Origin: Gordoniibacillus chartarius
Lineage (GTDB): Bacteria > Bacillota > Bacilli > Paenibacillales > NBRC-103111
Reading direction: 5' to 3'
DNA: 64,000 nucleotides
NCBI RefSeq assembly: GCF_042432825.1
Contig: NZ_JBHLWN010000045.1
Location: forward strand, 1 to 64,000
The notes under the pieces are model-generated. The model was not told where the DNA came from and ran no database searches. It worked only from the letters and a program-made list of their open reading frames with translations. How positions within the stretch are numbered: the first letter of the stretch is position 1; each line of letters begins with the position of its first letter. Position numbers and translations under genes: made by a program. Shown here piece by piece: positions 1 to 8,341 of the stretch.

Positions 1-265
1 CCGACACACCAACGACGCCCCACCGACACACCAACGACGCCCCGCCGACACACCAACGACGCCCCACCGACACACCAACGACGCCCCACCGACACACCAA
101 CGACGCCCCGCCGACACACCAACGACGCCCCACCGACACACCAACGACGCCCCACCGACGCACCAACGACACACCAACGACGCACCAACGACACACCAAC
201 GACGCCCCAACGACGCTCCAACGAAGCCCCAACTACGTCCCCGCTACGCTCCAAACTCGCACCAA
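1..265. repeat. 11-bp tandem repeat organised as 22-bp dimers, decaying to the right
   Basis: The first 154 bases are seven nearly perfect copies of a 22-bp unit (ccgacacaccaacgacgcccca, here described as two related 11-mers: ccgacacacca and acgacgcccca). Copies differ mainly by an a/g change at the last base. From about 155 to 265 the 22-bp phase breaks up but an 11-base rhythm persists, with growing divergence (for example aacgacgctcc, aacgaagcccc, aactacgtccc). Because the unit contains no stop triplet on either strand, all frames are open through it, so openness is no evidence of coding. The array continues beyond the left edge. It is an intergenic minisatellite or the tail of a repeat-rich gene; I cannot tell which. 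Confidence 0.9.
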
Positions 266-311
266 ATTCATATATCCTGCGGCACGCTGTTGTAAAACAT
301 ACAAAACCTAA

Positions 312-341
312 AACAAAAAAAAGGCGCCCACACAGGCACCT
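312..341 (-). terminator. Rho-independent terminator of the diguanylate cyclase gene
   Basis: On the minus strand a 7-bp stem (aggtgcc / ggcgcct, one G-U pair) with a 6-base loop is followed by a run of T. The stem begins at the stop codon of the cyclase gene. Confidence 0.8.
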
Positions 342-1456
342 CACGCATTCCTCTTCATCGCCCCGCCGGGCTGCTCGCACACGACCAATTTATTTTTGCC
401 CGTCCGCTTCGCCTCGTACAGCGCTTCGTCAGCGCCTCCGAACAGTTTCTCTTTGCCCATCCCGCGGCCATAAGCGTGCAGCCCGATGCTGACCGTGGCA
501 ACATAATTGTCTAATTCCGAATGGTGGATGCTCTCGATGCGTTTGCGCATATTTTCCAGAAGCAGCACAACCTCATCCAGCGATTTTTCCGTGAAAATAA
601 CAGCGAATTCCTCGCCTCCGTAACGCGCAGCGAAATCATGGGCGCCCGCCGACTGGCTGATCGTCTCGGCGACCCGTTTGAGAACAATATCTCCGGCCCG
701 GTGCCCATAAGTGTCGTTCGTTTTCTTGAAGTTGTCGATGTCCAGCAAAGCAATGTGCAGTGACAATTGTCCTGTCTCGCTTTGCTCGATCAGTCTGTCC
801 AAATATTCATGGAACGTCATGTGATTGTACAACCCGGTCAAGGCGTCCGTCTTGGCCAGCTTGTCCATTAACGTGTTCTGAATCATCAGCTCCTGCTTCG
901 ATTCAAGCGTTTGCCGCAAATCGCGCTCAAGCTCGGCGGAACGACTCATGAAAGCATCGATAATGTAAGCGGCGACCGTTAACGAGGAAGCGACGATGAA
1001 GATGTGCTTCGGCGCCAAGTACGGAAGCTGATAGCCTCGAATCAGGAACATTGCCGCGTAGCTCGCCAAAGCAAGCGCATACGAGAAAATCACTTTGCTT
1101 CGGCGCAAATAAAACATCGAAACGAGCAAGGGCAAAAAGCATGTAGTCACCACGACGACCGTCTGATAATGGAACACCATCAGAATGAACGAATAATAAG
1201 CCATTCCCGAAATCATAATGTAATCTCCGCCGCGGTGAAACAGGCGAAGCAGCAGCTCCATCAAACTGAGACCGATCAGCCAAAAGAGCGCAGTCGGGGC
1301 TAACAAACCGTACATATAGGCAAGCGGGTCCGGCTCTGTCCACATATAGGCAAACTGGGCTACTATGCCGATTCCGAACAGCACCCAGTACAAATTTAAC
1401 ATTTTGCGGCTCCAGCGCAGAGGGTCTCCTCCGGCCGCGGCGATCTTTTTTATCAT
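341..1456 (-). CDS. Membrane-bound diguanylate cyclase (GGDEF)
   Basis: Predicted to make cyclic di-GMP from two GTP at the cytoplasmic face of the membrane. The first ~175 residues hold about six hydrophobic segments with no recognised sensor fold, then a short coiled linker, then a GGDEF domain from about residue 200 with the signature GGEEF near residue 280 and the typical LDIDNFKKTNDTYGH stretch before it. The product-inhibition I-site (RxxD five residues before the signature) reads GAHD, so the arginine is missing and feedback inhibition by the classical route is unlikely. No EAL domain. An in-frame GTG at 1465 is possible, but the GGTGGAG ribosome binding site is correctly spaced for the ATG at 1456. 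Transcribed alone. Confidence 0.88.
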   Translation of the reverse strand: MIKKIAAAGGDPLRWSRKMLNLYWVLFGIGIVAQFAYMWTEPDPLAYMYGLLAPTALFWLIGLSLMELLLRLFHRGGDYIMISGMAYYSFILMVFHYQTVVVVTTCFLPLLVSMFYLRRSKVIFSYALALASYAAMFLIRGYQLPYLAPKHIFIVASSLTVAAYIIDAFMSRSAELERDLRQTLESKQELMIQNTLMDKLAKTDALTGLYNHMTFHEYLDRLIEQSETGQLSLHIALLDIDNFKKTNDTYGHRAGDIVLKRVAETISQSAGAHDFAARYGGEEFAVIFTEKSLDEVVLLLENMRKRIESIHHSELDNYVATVSIGLHAYGRGMGKEKLFGGADEALYEAKRTGKNKLVVCEQPGGAMKRNA

Positions 1457-1676
1457 TCGATACACTCCACCGTGACAATCAGTCTATCTACCATCATATC
1501 ATTTCCAAAGAAAGGATGGAACGGGACTTTTCGCACAATTCGACAAACTCTAAGGCAGCCGGCTTGATCCTCATGTCCAATAGTTGGTTGTATATCTCTC
1601 AATCTCCCGACATACACTGAGAAGGAAGCGTTGCGATGCACCGAGCTATTGACCCGGTAGGAAAGGAGTGAGCCTT

Positions 1677-2606
1677 TTGGAACTGTTCACCTTGATACTG
1701 ATGGAGCCCTCGGAGGAAGCGTCCTTAGAGCTGGCGCAGCGCCTGCAGGATGCGTTCGGTCCTTTACATAACAGTCCGAATGGAGTTGCGGTACAAGCCT
1801 TGCAGCTGGAGGGGCATTCGGTTGTGAGAGTGGAGGCGATCCTGCCGGGTTTCCAGCTTCACGAGCAAGGAGAGGCGGTCTATTCGCGGGCGGGAGACGC
1901 GATTGCCGGCTACGTCCAGGAGCGCTGGGAGAGCGCCATTTTGAAGGATCTCATCATTCGCGAATATCACTATACGAGTCAAGAGGACGTAGAGCATATT
2001 CAGGGGTATTGCAAGCAGTTTTTGTTTTATGATCACGAAGGCTTGATTTCCAGCGACGAAATCAATAATCGCAGGCGATATAAGATCGCTGCTGCAGTCA
2101 CGGAGTACCTTCGAGCGCAAACACGGCTCAACCTGGAAGGATTTTTGCGGTTCCGGCTCAACGATTATATCGATGAAATGCGCGAAGTCGTGGAATACGC
2201 TATCGATGAATTTATGATGGACCGCCAATATCAGGAATTCATCTCCCTGCTGAAATACTTTGTGTATATACAGGAAGCGAAAATTCCAGCCGCTCATCTC
2301 GTGCACAAAGGCGGACATGAATTTTTGATCCTGAACGACAAGTGGGAGCCGATCGATACGAGCGCCCTCGATTCTTCGTTCACGCTGGAAATTCTCGATA
2401 AGGACATCAATTTGGAGGATATGATCGTTAGCACCCTGATTACGGTTTCGCCCCAGACGATTTTTATTCATACTCGGGAGCCGGATCAGCAGGTCATTCA
2501 TACGATCACCCAAATTTTTGAAAACCGCTCGACGGTATGCTCGTATTGCCGGAGCTGCCAAGCCCATTTCGGAGAGGTCAAGATGCACGATCAGCTCTCG
2601 CCTTGA
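1677..2606 (+). CDS. ytxC: YtxC family sporulation protein
   Basis: About 309 residues, largely alpha-helical and acidic, with a tyrosine- and arginine-rich middle (FLRFRLNDYIDEMREVVEYA) and a C-terminal CSYCRSC cysteine cluster. The sequence and its place directly before thrS match the YtxC family of Bacillus and Paenibacillus, a protein named for sporulation whose biochemical role is unknown. Start choice: a GTG at 1668 overlaps the AAAGGAG ribosome binding site itself, whereas the TTG at 1677 is 8 bases downstream of it, so TTG is preferred. The stop codon lies inside the -35 box of the thrS promoter, so the two genes are adjacent but separately transcribed. Confidence 0.75.
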   Translation: MELFTLILMEPSEEASLELAQRLQDAFGPLHNSPNGVAVQALQLEGHSVVRVEAILPGFQLHEQGEAVYSRAGDAIAGYVQERWESAILKDLIIREYHYTSQEDVEHIQGYCKQFLFYDHEGLISSDEINNRRRYKIAAAVTEYLRAQTRLNLEGFLRFRLNDYIDEMREVVEYAIDEFMMDRQYQEFISLLKYFVYIQEAKIPAAHLVHKGGHEFLILNDKWEPIDTSALDSSFTLEILDKDINLEDMIVSTLITVSPQTIFIHTREPDQQVIHTITQIFENRSTVCSYCRSCQAHFGEVKMHDQLSP

Positions 2607-2631
2607 CCGCGGCGCCGCTCGCAGTTATAAT
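2603..2631 (+). promoter_or_regulatory. Sigma-A promoter of thrS
   Basis: TTGACC (2603-2608), 17-base spacer, TATAAT (2626-2631): a near-consensus promoter. The -35 box overlaps the TGA stop of ytxC. Placed correctly to start the T-box leader. Confidence 0.85.
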
Positions 2632-2637
2632 GTTTCT

Positions 2638-2905
2638 CATGAAGCGATGATCGAAGCCATGAATTCACGGACCGGCTGTTCAGAGAGAGGGGCCCCGGGT
2701 GCAAGCTCCTTCCGTCCGCCCATGAATTTACCTCTTCGTAGCTGCGAAGTGGAACGCGGAACCTAGCTCCGTCATTATACCTCGCCGGTTTATTCCCGTT
2801 ACCGAATCCTTGAGGATGGCCGCCTGCGGGCGCGCTGTCGAAGTAGGGTGGAACCACGAGCCGATCACAGCACACACTCGTCCCTTTGCGGATGCGGTGT
2901 GTTTT
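2638..2905 (+). promoter_or_regulatory. T-box leader (tRNA-Thr-sensing riboswitch) of thrS
   Basis: The conserved T-box AGGGTGGAACCACG is at 2845-2858, followed by a terminator hairpin (arms about 2869-2881 and 2888-2901: acacactcgtcc with ggatgcggtgtgt) and a T-run at 2901-2908. Known T-box leaders read uncharged tRNA through a specifier codon and an NCCA/T-box contact, which here would favour the antiterminator when charged tRNA-Thr is scarce. Upstream Stem I elements such as AGAGAGGG (about 2681-2690) are visible. The likely specifier is ACC at 2730-2732, a threonine codon, but I have not folded the RNA so that assignment is tentative. Confidence 0.92.
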
Positions 2906-2939
2906 TTATTTTGTCCAAATGCCAAGGAGGTTGACCCCC

Positions 2940-4877
2940 ATGACGATCAAAATCAAGCTGCCCGACGGTGCCGTTCGCGAATACGAGCCGGGCACTACAG
3001 TCGAGCAAGTTGCCGAATCGATTTCGCCGGGGCTGCGCAAGAACGCCGTTGTCGGCAAACTGAACGGCAAGCTCGTCGATCTGAGCACGAAGCTCGAAAG
3101 CGACGCTGAGCTCGCCATTATTACCCTTGACAATGAAGAAGGTCTTGAAGTATACCGCCATAGTACGGCGCATTTGATGGCGCAGGCGATCAAGCGCATC
3201 TACGGGCAGAAGGCCGTTAAGCTTGGCATCGGGCCGGTCATCGAAGACGGCTTCTATTACGACATCGATATGGAGCAGTCGCTGACGCCGGAAGATCTCG
3301 TCAAGATTGAGAAAGAGATGGAGCGCATCACGCAGGAAAATCTTGCGATTACCCGCCGCGTCGTCTCCCGCGAGGAAGCGCTGCGCATCTTCGGCGAGCT
3401 GGAAGATCCGCTGAAGCTGGAGCTCATCAACGAGCTGCCGGAAGACCAGACGATTACTATTTACGATCAAGGCGAATTTTTCGATCTGTGCCGCGGCCCG
3501 CATTTGCCGTCTACCGGCCGGATCAAGGCGTTCAAGCTGCTCAGCGTCGCCGGCGCATACTGGCGCGGTAATTCGAATAACAAGATGCTGCAGCGCATTT
3601 ACGGAACGGCGTTTCCGAAGAAAGCGCAGCTGGACGAGCATCTGGAGCTGCTTGAAGAAGCGAAGAAGCGCGACCACCGTAAGCTCGGCAAAGAGCTGGG
3701 CATGTTCACCTTCTCGCGCGAGGTCGGCCAAGGCTTGCCGCTCTGGCTGCCGAACGGCTCCAAGCTGCGCCGCGTGATGGAGCGCTACATCGTCGATCTG
3801 GAAGAAAAGCTCGGGTACGATCACGTTTATACGCCGGTGTTGGCCAACGTTGAGCTGTATAAAACGTCCGGCCACTGGGAGCATTACCATGAGGATATGT
3901 TCCCTGTGATGCAGCTCGATAACGAAGAGCTGGTGCTGCGCCCGATGAACTGTCCGCACCATATGATGGTGTTCAAGAGCGAAATGCGCTCTTACCGCGA
4001 CCTTCCGGTACGAATTGCCGAGCTCGGCACGATGCACCGCTACGAAATGTCCGGCGCTTTGACCGGGCTGCACCGCGTGCGTGCGATGACGCTGAACGAC
4101 GCTCACATTTTCTGCCGTCCGGATCAGATCAAGGAAGAGTTCGCCCGTGTCGTCAACCTGATTCGTCAAGTATATGAAGACTTCGGGATTAAGGATTACC
4201 GTTTCCGTTTGTCGTACCGCGATCCTAACGATAAAGAGAAGTATTATAACGACGATGCCATGTGGGAGATGTCGCAGCGCATGCTGCGCGAGGTTGTCGA
4301 AGAGCTCGGGCTTCCGTTCTACGAAGCGGAAGGCGAAGCGGCATTCTACGGACCGAAGCTCGACGTACAAATCAAGACGGCTCTCAAGAAGGAAGAGACG
4401 CTCTCGACCGCACAGCTCGACTTCCTGCTGCCGGAGCGCTTCCAGCTCGAATACATCGGCGAAGACGGACAGAAGCATCGTCCTGTCGTTATCCACCGCG
4501 GCATTATTTCCACGATGGAGCGCATGACTGCATTCCTTCTGGAAAATTTCGCGGGTGCGCTGCCGACATGGCTGTCGCCGGTTCAAGCGAAGGTGCTGCC
4601 GGTATCGCCGGCGTTCGAGGCTTACGCTCGCGAAGTAACGGAAAAGCTGCAGCGGGCGGGAGTCCGCGTGGAAGCGGACCTGCGCAACGAAAAGCTTGGT
4701 TATAAAATCCGCGAAGCACAGCTGGAGAAAATCCCGTATATGCTCGTCTGCGGCGAGGCCGAAGTACAGAACGGCACGCTGTCGGTGCGCAAACGGGGCC
4801 AAGGCGACTTGGGCGCGCAAAGCACGGAAGATGTCATCAAGCTGATTGCGGACGAAGTAGCGAATAAAGTCGTATAA
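2940..4877 (+). CDS. thrS: Threonine--tRNA ligase
   Basis: Charges tRNA-Thr with threonine. 645 residues, the normal length. Domains in order: N-terminal TGS domain (1-63), tRNA-SAD editing domain with HSTAHLM (H74, H78) and CRGPH (C184, H188) that removes mischarged serine, class II catalytic core (about 245-540) with zinc ligands C338 (MNCPHH), H389 and H519 and motif 3 around residue 520, then the anticodon-binding domain (about 545-640). Start ATG at 2940 has AAGGAGG nine bases upstream; an upstream in-frame start would fall inside the T-box terminator. Regulated by the T-box leader. Nothing is missing. Confidence 0.98.
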   Translation: MTIKIKLPDGAVREYEPGTTVEQVAESISPGLRKNAVVGKLNGKLVDLSTKLESDAELAIITLDNEEGLEVYRHSTAHLMAQAIKRIYGQKAVKLGIGPVIEDGFYYDIDMEQSLTPEDLVKIEKEMERITQENLAITRRVVSREEALRIFGELEDPLKLELINELPEDQTITIYDQGEFFDLCRGPHLPSTGRIKAFKLLSVAGAYWRGNSNNKMLQRIYGTAFPKKAQLDEHLELLEEAKKRDHRKLGKELGMFTFSREVGQGLPLWLPNGSKLRRVMERYIVDLEEKLGYDHVYTPVLANVELYKTSGHWEHYHEDMFPVMQLDNEELVLRPMNCPHHMMVFKSEMRSYRDLPVRIAELGTMHRYEMSGALTGLHRVRAMTLNDAHIFCRPDQIKEEFARVVNLIRQVYEDFGIKDYRFRLSYRDPNDKEKYYNDDAMWEMSQRMLREVVEELGLPFYEAEGEAAFYGPKLDVQIKTALKKEETLSTAQLDFLLPERFQLEYIGEDGQKHRPVVIHRGIISTMERMTAFLLENFAGALPTWLSPVQAKVLPVSPAFEAYAREVTEKLQRAGVRVEADLRNEKLGYKIREAQLEKIPYMLVCGEAEVQNGTLSVRKRGQGDLGAQSTEDVIKLIADEVANKVV

Positions 4878-4891
4878 ATCAAAGAATGAAG

Positions 4892-4930
4892 CTCTGGAGG
4901 CGGATAATTTCCGTTTCCGGAGTTTTTTTT
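4892..4930 (+). terminator. Terminator of thrS
   Basis: 13-bp stem (ctctggaggcgga / tccgtttccggag with G-U pairs), small A/T loop and an eight-base T-run. Confidence 0.88.
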
Positions 4931-5053
4931 ATTGCATGAAAATCGGCATACATATAGTACGGCCCAGCGGGGGAATCTACTATTGAAGCTCTGTAAAGTA
5001 TAAACGGAAAGGAAATTGGACAACCTCCTATAGTAGGGGAGGTATCGAATTTT

Positions 5054-5728
5054 ATGGAAATCGGAATGAGCATTACCAAGTGGTTCGGTATGCTGCTGCT
5101 TACGGTGATGGGGGGAACGAGCGTCGACCGCGATCTGGTCGCCTCGAATCATCAGCAGACAACGCCGGTACCTGCAATTGTCAGGGAACAAACACTGCTC
5201 GAGGATGAAGTAAAACCGGTAATTGCCTACGAGAAGCCGGATCTGCCGGAACGGGAATCGTCGCCGGAGACGTCGCGCAAGGTTGCCGTCAATTACAAGC
5301 TGGTGCCAAAGCTTAACAAAGATGCGTTACAATCATATAAGGCAGTGGAAGTCGTTGCTACAGGCTATTATGCAGGCAAAGAGTCGACAGGGAAGGCGCC
5401 GGGGCACCCGGAATACGGAATCACGTATTCGGGCGTGAAAGTTAAACGCGACGAATATGCGTTTTCCACCGTTGCTGCGGATCCGAAGGTGTTTCCGATT
5501 GGCACGGTACTTTATATTCCAGGGTACGGCTATGGGATTGTAGCGGATACGGGCAGCGCGATCAAAGGGAAGAAAATCGATTTGTACTTCGATACGAAGG
5601 ATCAGGTGTTCCGTGAATGGGGCAAGAAGACGGTTACCGTACTGGTCGTCAAGAAGGGCGAAGGCAAGCTGACCGAAGTGATGATGAATGAGCTGCAGAA
5701 CGAAATTTTGAATACACCTGCCATTTAG
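5054..5728 (+). CDS. Secreted 3D-domain protein (putative cell-wall lytic enzyme)
   Basis: 224 residues. The N-terminus has a short hydrophobic segment (WFGMLLLTVMG) that can serve as signal peptide or anchor, then an acidic/proline linker, then a 3D domain (about 97-200) with the family's three aspartates in AADPKVFPIGT, IVADTG and KIDLYF. The family (YuiC, YocH, resuscitation-promoting Sps proteins) has the MltA-like double-psi barrel fold and cleaves peptidoglycan glycan strands in characterised members; activity here is inferred. The aromatic ATGYYAGKESTGK and GVKVKRDEYAFSTVA stretches are typical. The GGGGAGG ribosome binding site is 11 bases before this ATG; a second ATG four codons on is less well placed. 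Its own terminator overlaps the stop codon. Confidence 0.85.
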   Translation: MEIGMSITKWFGMLLLTVMGGTSVDRDLVASNHQQTTPVPAIVREQTLLEDEVKPVIAYEKPDLPERESSPETSRKVAVNYKLVPKLNKDALQSYKAVEVVATGYYAGKESTGKAPGHPEYGITYSGVKVKRDEYAFSTVAADPKVFPIGTVLYIPGYGYGIVADTGSAIKGKKIDLYFDTKDQVFREWGKKTVTVLVVKKGEGKLTEVMMNELQNEILNTPAI

Positions 5729-5743
5729 GCGGGTGTTTTTTTT
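5714..5743 (+). terminator. Terminator of the 3D-domain gene
   Basis: 9-bp stem (acacctgcc / ggcgggtgt) with the TAG stop codon in its loop and eight T after it, so the stem uses the last codons of the gene. Confidence 0.88.
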
Positions 5744-5978
5744 GGCTTGTTAAGTAAAGGGGGGGGCTAAAGTGCCCGGTATTATCGCCATGTCGAAGGC
5801 CGCTGGGATTTAACAAAATTAACGCCTTCAAAGCCGCTTAATTCAGGAACCCGACCACAGGACCTTGCAGTTCGCAGCAAAGCGGCATGCAGCCAAAGGC
5901 CTGGTGTTGGCTTTGCAGCAATTACCACTGATGAAAACTAACGCTGCAGTACATCATAGTACCGGGGAGGTGATTGAG

Positions 5979-6086
5979 ATGGCAAAGAAAAAGAAACAAC
6001 AACTTCAAGACACTGAATTTGCTGCGGAAGCAGTGAATGTGACAACCGAGCCAGCTAACGCACCTAAGGCCGGTAAAACGAAATAA
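5979..6086 (+). CDS. Small conserved-looking protein of unknown function (35 aa)
   Basis: 35 residues beginning MAKKKKQQ, lysine-rich at both ends and acidic/neutral in the middle, with no membrane segment or cysteine. The ATG is preceded by GGGGAGGTG at a good distance and the gene has its own terminator, which supports it being real. A longer in-frame reading from 5865 lacks a ribosome binding site. The size and composition recall small spore-associated proteins, but no named family is recognised. The 250 bases before it (5729-5978) hold only the preceding terminator and no other gene. Confidence 0.65.
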   Translation: MAKKKKQQLQDTEFAAEAVNVTTEPANAPKAGKTK

Positions 6087-6121
6087 GCGCTAAAACCTTA
6101 CACATATGCAAGCTTGAACAC

Positions 6122-6150
6122 GGGAGAAGCGCCGCTTCTCCCCTTTATTT
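6122..6150 (+). terminator. Terminator after the 35-aa gene
   Basis: Perfect stem gggagaagc / gcttctccc, three-base loop, then ctttatttt. Confidence 0.9.
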
Positions 6151-6238
6151 TGCATAAAGTAGTATTCAAACGGCCCTGATTGTAGTAAAATAAGAGCATT
6201 GTTAAGTTATATGACGTGTGGGAGATAGGTGAGTTCTC

Positions 6239-6610
6239 ATGATAACTTCAGCGATGTCAAACGATCAGCCGCTAAAGTGGACGAAACGAAAAGCTGCCGA
6301 CGTATACCCGTTCCTGGAGACGTATATTGCTCGTAAAGAGCAAGCCATCGCCGAAATTGAGCAGGTTGTGGCCCGTTACGAGAAGAAGCGCCTGATGGAG
6401 GATCGCGCTTATCAAGCCATGTCTCCGCTCCGCCGGATGATTAGCGGCAAGAAGCCGGATCATCATTTGGCCGTGGAATATATTCATTATGTGAAGAAGC
6501 CGATGGAGCAGGTGAAGCGGCTGCGCGCCGAGGTTGAACAGGCTAAGGCGATATTGACGCAATCCCAGCCGCATGACGATGTGCATGTGCCGGAGGACTT
6601 AGGATCGTAA
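6239..6610 (+). CDS. Hypothetical coiled-coil protein (123 aa)
   Basis: 123 residues, strongly charged and helical throughout, with heptad-like stretches at about 30-55 (REQAIAEIEQVV-type pattern) and 80-108. No signal peptide, membrane segment or catalytic motif seen. A second ATG six codons in is possible; the first has a GGAGATAGGTGAG stretch upstream. Transcribed alone and ended by a bipartite terminator; no function can be assigned. Confidence 0.7.
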   Translation: MITSAMSNDQPLKWTKRKAADVYPFLETYIARKEQAIAEIEQVVARYEKKRLMEDRAYQAMSPLRRMISGKKPDHHLAVEYIHYVKKPMEQVKRLRAEVEQAKAILTQSQPHDDVHVPEDLGS

Positions 6611-6633
6611 CAAGCATACCGAAGGATGGATGT

Positions 6634-6679
6634 AACCTTGCCCGGGCGTTGATAACGCTCGCTGCAAGGTTATTTTTGT
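6634..6679 (+). terminator. Terminator after the coiled-coil gene
   Basis: Outer stem aaccttgc / gcaaggtt encloses an inner hairpin (gggcgtt / aacgctc), then attttt. Confidence 0.85.
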
Positions 6680-6683
6680 TCGT

Positions 6684-6719
6684 AAAAAAAAGCGCCCTCT
6701 CCGGGGGAGAAGACGCCGT
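6684..6719 (-). terminator. Terminator of the ammonium transporter gene
   Basis: Minus-strand 11-bp stem (gcgtcttctcc / ggagagggcgc, two G-U pairs), short loop, then eight T. Confidence 0.88.
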
Positions 6720-6723
6720 GCGG

Positions 6724-8025
6724 TTAAGGCTTGAGATCGGATTTGAGCGTGCCGAGATCGAGGAACCCGTCTTCGGTGCTGTAGGCCGGTACGCCGTGAA
6801 TGCCGACGTCGAGGCCGACCAGCTCCTCGTCGCGGGACACGCGCAGCGGCGTCAGCTTGCCGATCCATTTGCAAGCGATCCACGTGGCGGCAAAGCCCCA
6901 GATACAGCAAATGAGCAGGCCAAGCGCCTGTGCGCCGAGCAGCGACCAGCCGCCGCCGTAGAACAGTCCGGCATAGCCTTGGCCGACATTCGCCGTCAGC
7001 TCCGGCATCGCGAACAGGCCGACGGCAAGCGTGCCGATGGAGCCGCTGACGCCGTGCACCGCAAACGCGCCGACTGGATCGTCGATACGGCGAGATTCAA
7101 GAAATTCGGTAGCGAACACCATGGCAATGCCGCAAACGATGCCGATACCGATGGCGACGATGTCGGAGACGAAGGCACAGCCGGCCGTGATGCCGACCAG
7201 GCCCGCCAATGCCCCGTTGATGACCATCGGCGGATCCGCCTTGCGGTAGCGCAGCATCGTAAACAGAATGCAGGTGGCCGAGCCGGCGGCTGCCGCCAGC
7301 ATTGTTGTTACCGCAATATGTCCGATGGAGCTGTTCGTGGCGCTGAGCGTAGAACCGGAGTTGAAGCCGAACCAGCCGAACCAAAGAATGAAGGCGCCGA
7401 CCGATGCAAGCGGCAGGTTGGACGGAGGGACGATATTCACCGATCCGTCGGAGCCGAACTTGCCGATTCGCGGACCGACGAGTATGGCCGCCGCCAGGGC
7501 GGAGAAGCCGCCCAGAGCGTGAATGACGGCCGAGCCGGCGAAGTCGATCATGCCGAGCTTGCCGAGCCAGCCGCCGACGCTCCATACCCAGTGGCCGGCG
7601 ATCGGATATATCAGTCCGGTCATGACGATCGTATACAGGATATAGGCCCGGAAATTGATGCGTTCGGCTACCGCGCCGGATACGATCGAGATAACGGCGA
7701 TGACGAAGGCGCTTTGAAACAGCCAATACGTTTCCTTCGATATCGTCAGATTAATGTGGGACAGGTCCCCGTTAAGCAGAAACCCGCTAGTACCGATGAT
7801 GCCGAAGGCGTCTTTGCCGTACATGAGTGCGAAACCGAAGAAGTAGAAGATAAGAGCGCCGAAGGCGATGTCGACGAAAACCTTCATAATAATGCTTACC
7901 GCGTTTTTTTGCCGGACGAAGCCGGCCTCGAGCAGAGCGAAACCGCCTTCCATCAGCAGAATCATTGCAGCCGTTAATACAACCCAGATCGTATCAAGAC
8001 CGCTTGCAAGCGTCTCCAGGCTCAT
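6724..8025 (-). CDS. amtB: Ammonium transporter (Amt/Rh family)
   Basis: 433 residues with 11 hydrophobic segments, the Amt fold that conducts ammonium across the cell membrane. The conserved DFAGSAVIHALGG (pore His and the Asp before it) lies near residue 160 and the second pore His is in AVHGVSGSIGTLAVG near 305. The N-terminus starts outside directly with the first helix, as in Firmicute NrgA. Usually paired with a PII gene (glnK/nrgB); none is adjacent here. Start ATG has GGAAGGGG upstream. The promoter carries a GlnR/TnrA-type box, so expression under nitrogen limitation is expected. Confidence 0.96.
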   Translation of the reverse strand: MSLETLASGLDTIWVVLTAAMILLMEGGFALLEAGFVRQKNAVSIIMKVFVDIAFGALIFYFFGFALMYGKDAFGIIGTSGFLLNGDLSHINLTISKETYWLFQSAFVIAVISIVSGAVAERINFRAYILYTIVMTGLIYPIAGHWVWSVGGWLGKLGMIDFAGSAVIHALGGFSALAAAILVGPRIGKFGSDGSVNIVPPSNLPLASVGAFILWFGWFGFNSGSTLSATNSSIGHIAVTTMLAAAAGSATCILFTMLRYRKADPPMVINGALAGLVGITAGCAFVSDIVAIGIGIVCGIAMVFATEFLESRRIDDPVGAFAVHGVSGSIGTLAVGLFAMPELTANVGQGYAGLFYGGGWSLLGAQALGLLICCIWGFAATWIACKWIGKLTPLRVSRDEELVGLDVGIHGVPAYSTEDGFLDLGTLKSDLKP

Positions 8026-8079
8026 GATTTGGCCCCTTCCACCGGATGATAGCTAACATGAATAAAGCTGTTGACACCA

Positions 8080-8133
8080 ATTATACGGGGGTGTCGAAGA
8101 AACTGTCAATAAAATGCGTAAGATAAAGTGACA
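8080..8133 (-). promoter_or_regulatory. amtB promoter with a GlnR/TnrA-type box
   Basis: On the minus strand: TGTCACTTTATCTTACG (8133-8117), one mismatch to the TGTNAN7TNACA box bound by TnrA and GlnR in Bacilli; then TTGACA (8109-8104), 18-base spacer and TATAAT (8085-8080). The box centre is about 52 bases before the expected start, the usual position for activation. Confidence 0.8.
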
Positions 8134-8189
8134 ATGAAGGCTTAATATTCGGATTTTCTGTATTATATGACGTATCGTGTTAGATATAA

Positions 8190-8209
8190 AATCAGTCTCG
8201 GGACCGATT
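8190..8209 (+). promoter_or_regulatory. Inverted repeat upstream of liaF, candidate LiaR operator
   Basis: AATCAGTC-TCGG-GACCGATT, 8-4-8 with one mismatch, 130 bases before liaF. LiaR systems are usually autoregulated from such a repeat; I did not match it to a curated LiaR matrix. The rest of 8134-8341 shows no gene. Confidence 0.4.
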
Positions 8210-8341
8210 CCCGCCTCCACCCCTCGTCTCTTCTCAAGAGCGGGTTGATTCGGTACACTGAAGCTACAGTACAAATCGTTCAAGACCGGGCCCAACCGAA
8301 TCGATTTCCGGAGCCGGTCACACGTCATCGGAGGGAATAAC

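Noticed and set aside
1..265. CRISPR-like array
   Set aside because: Units are directly abutting with no variable spacers, so it is a tandem repeat.
2865..4820. 651-codon open frame antisense to thrS
   Set aside because: Its sequence shows no family motif and lies fully opposite a complete thrS; it results from codon bias.
6649..7977. 442-codon open frame antisense to the ammonium transporter gene
   Set aside because: Low-complexity polar sequence, no ribosome binding site, opposite a complete conserved gene.
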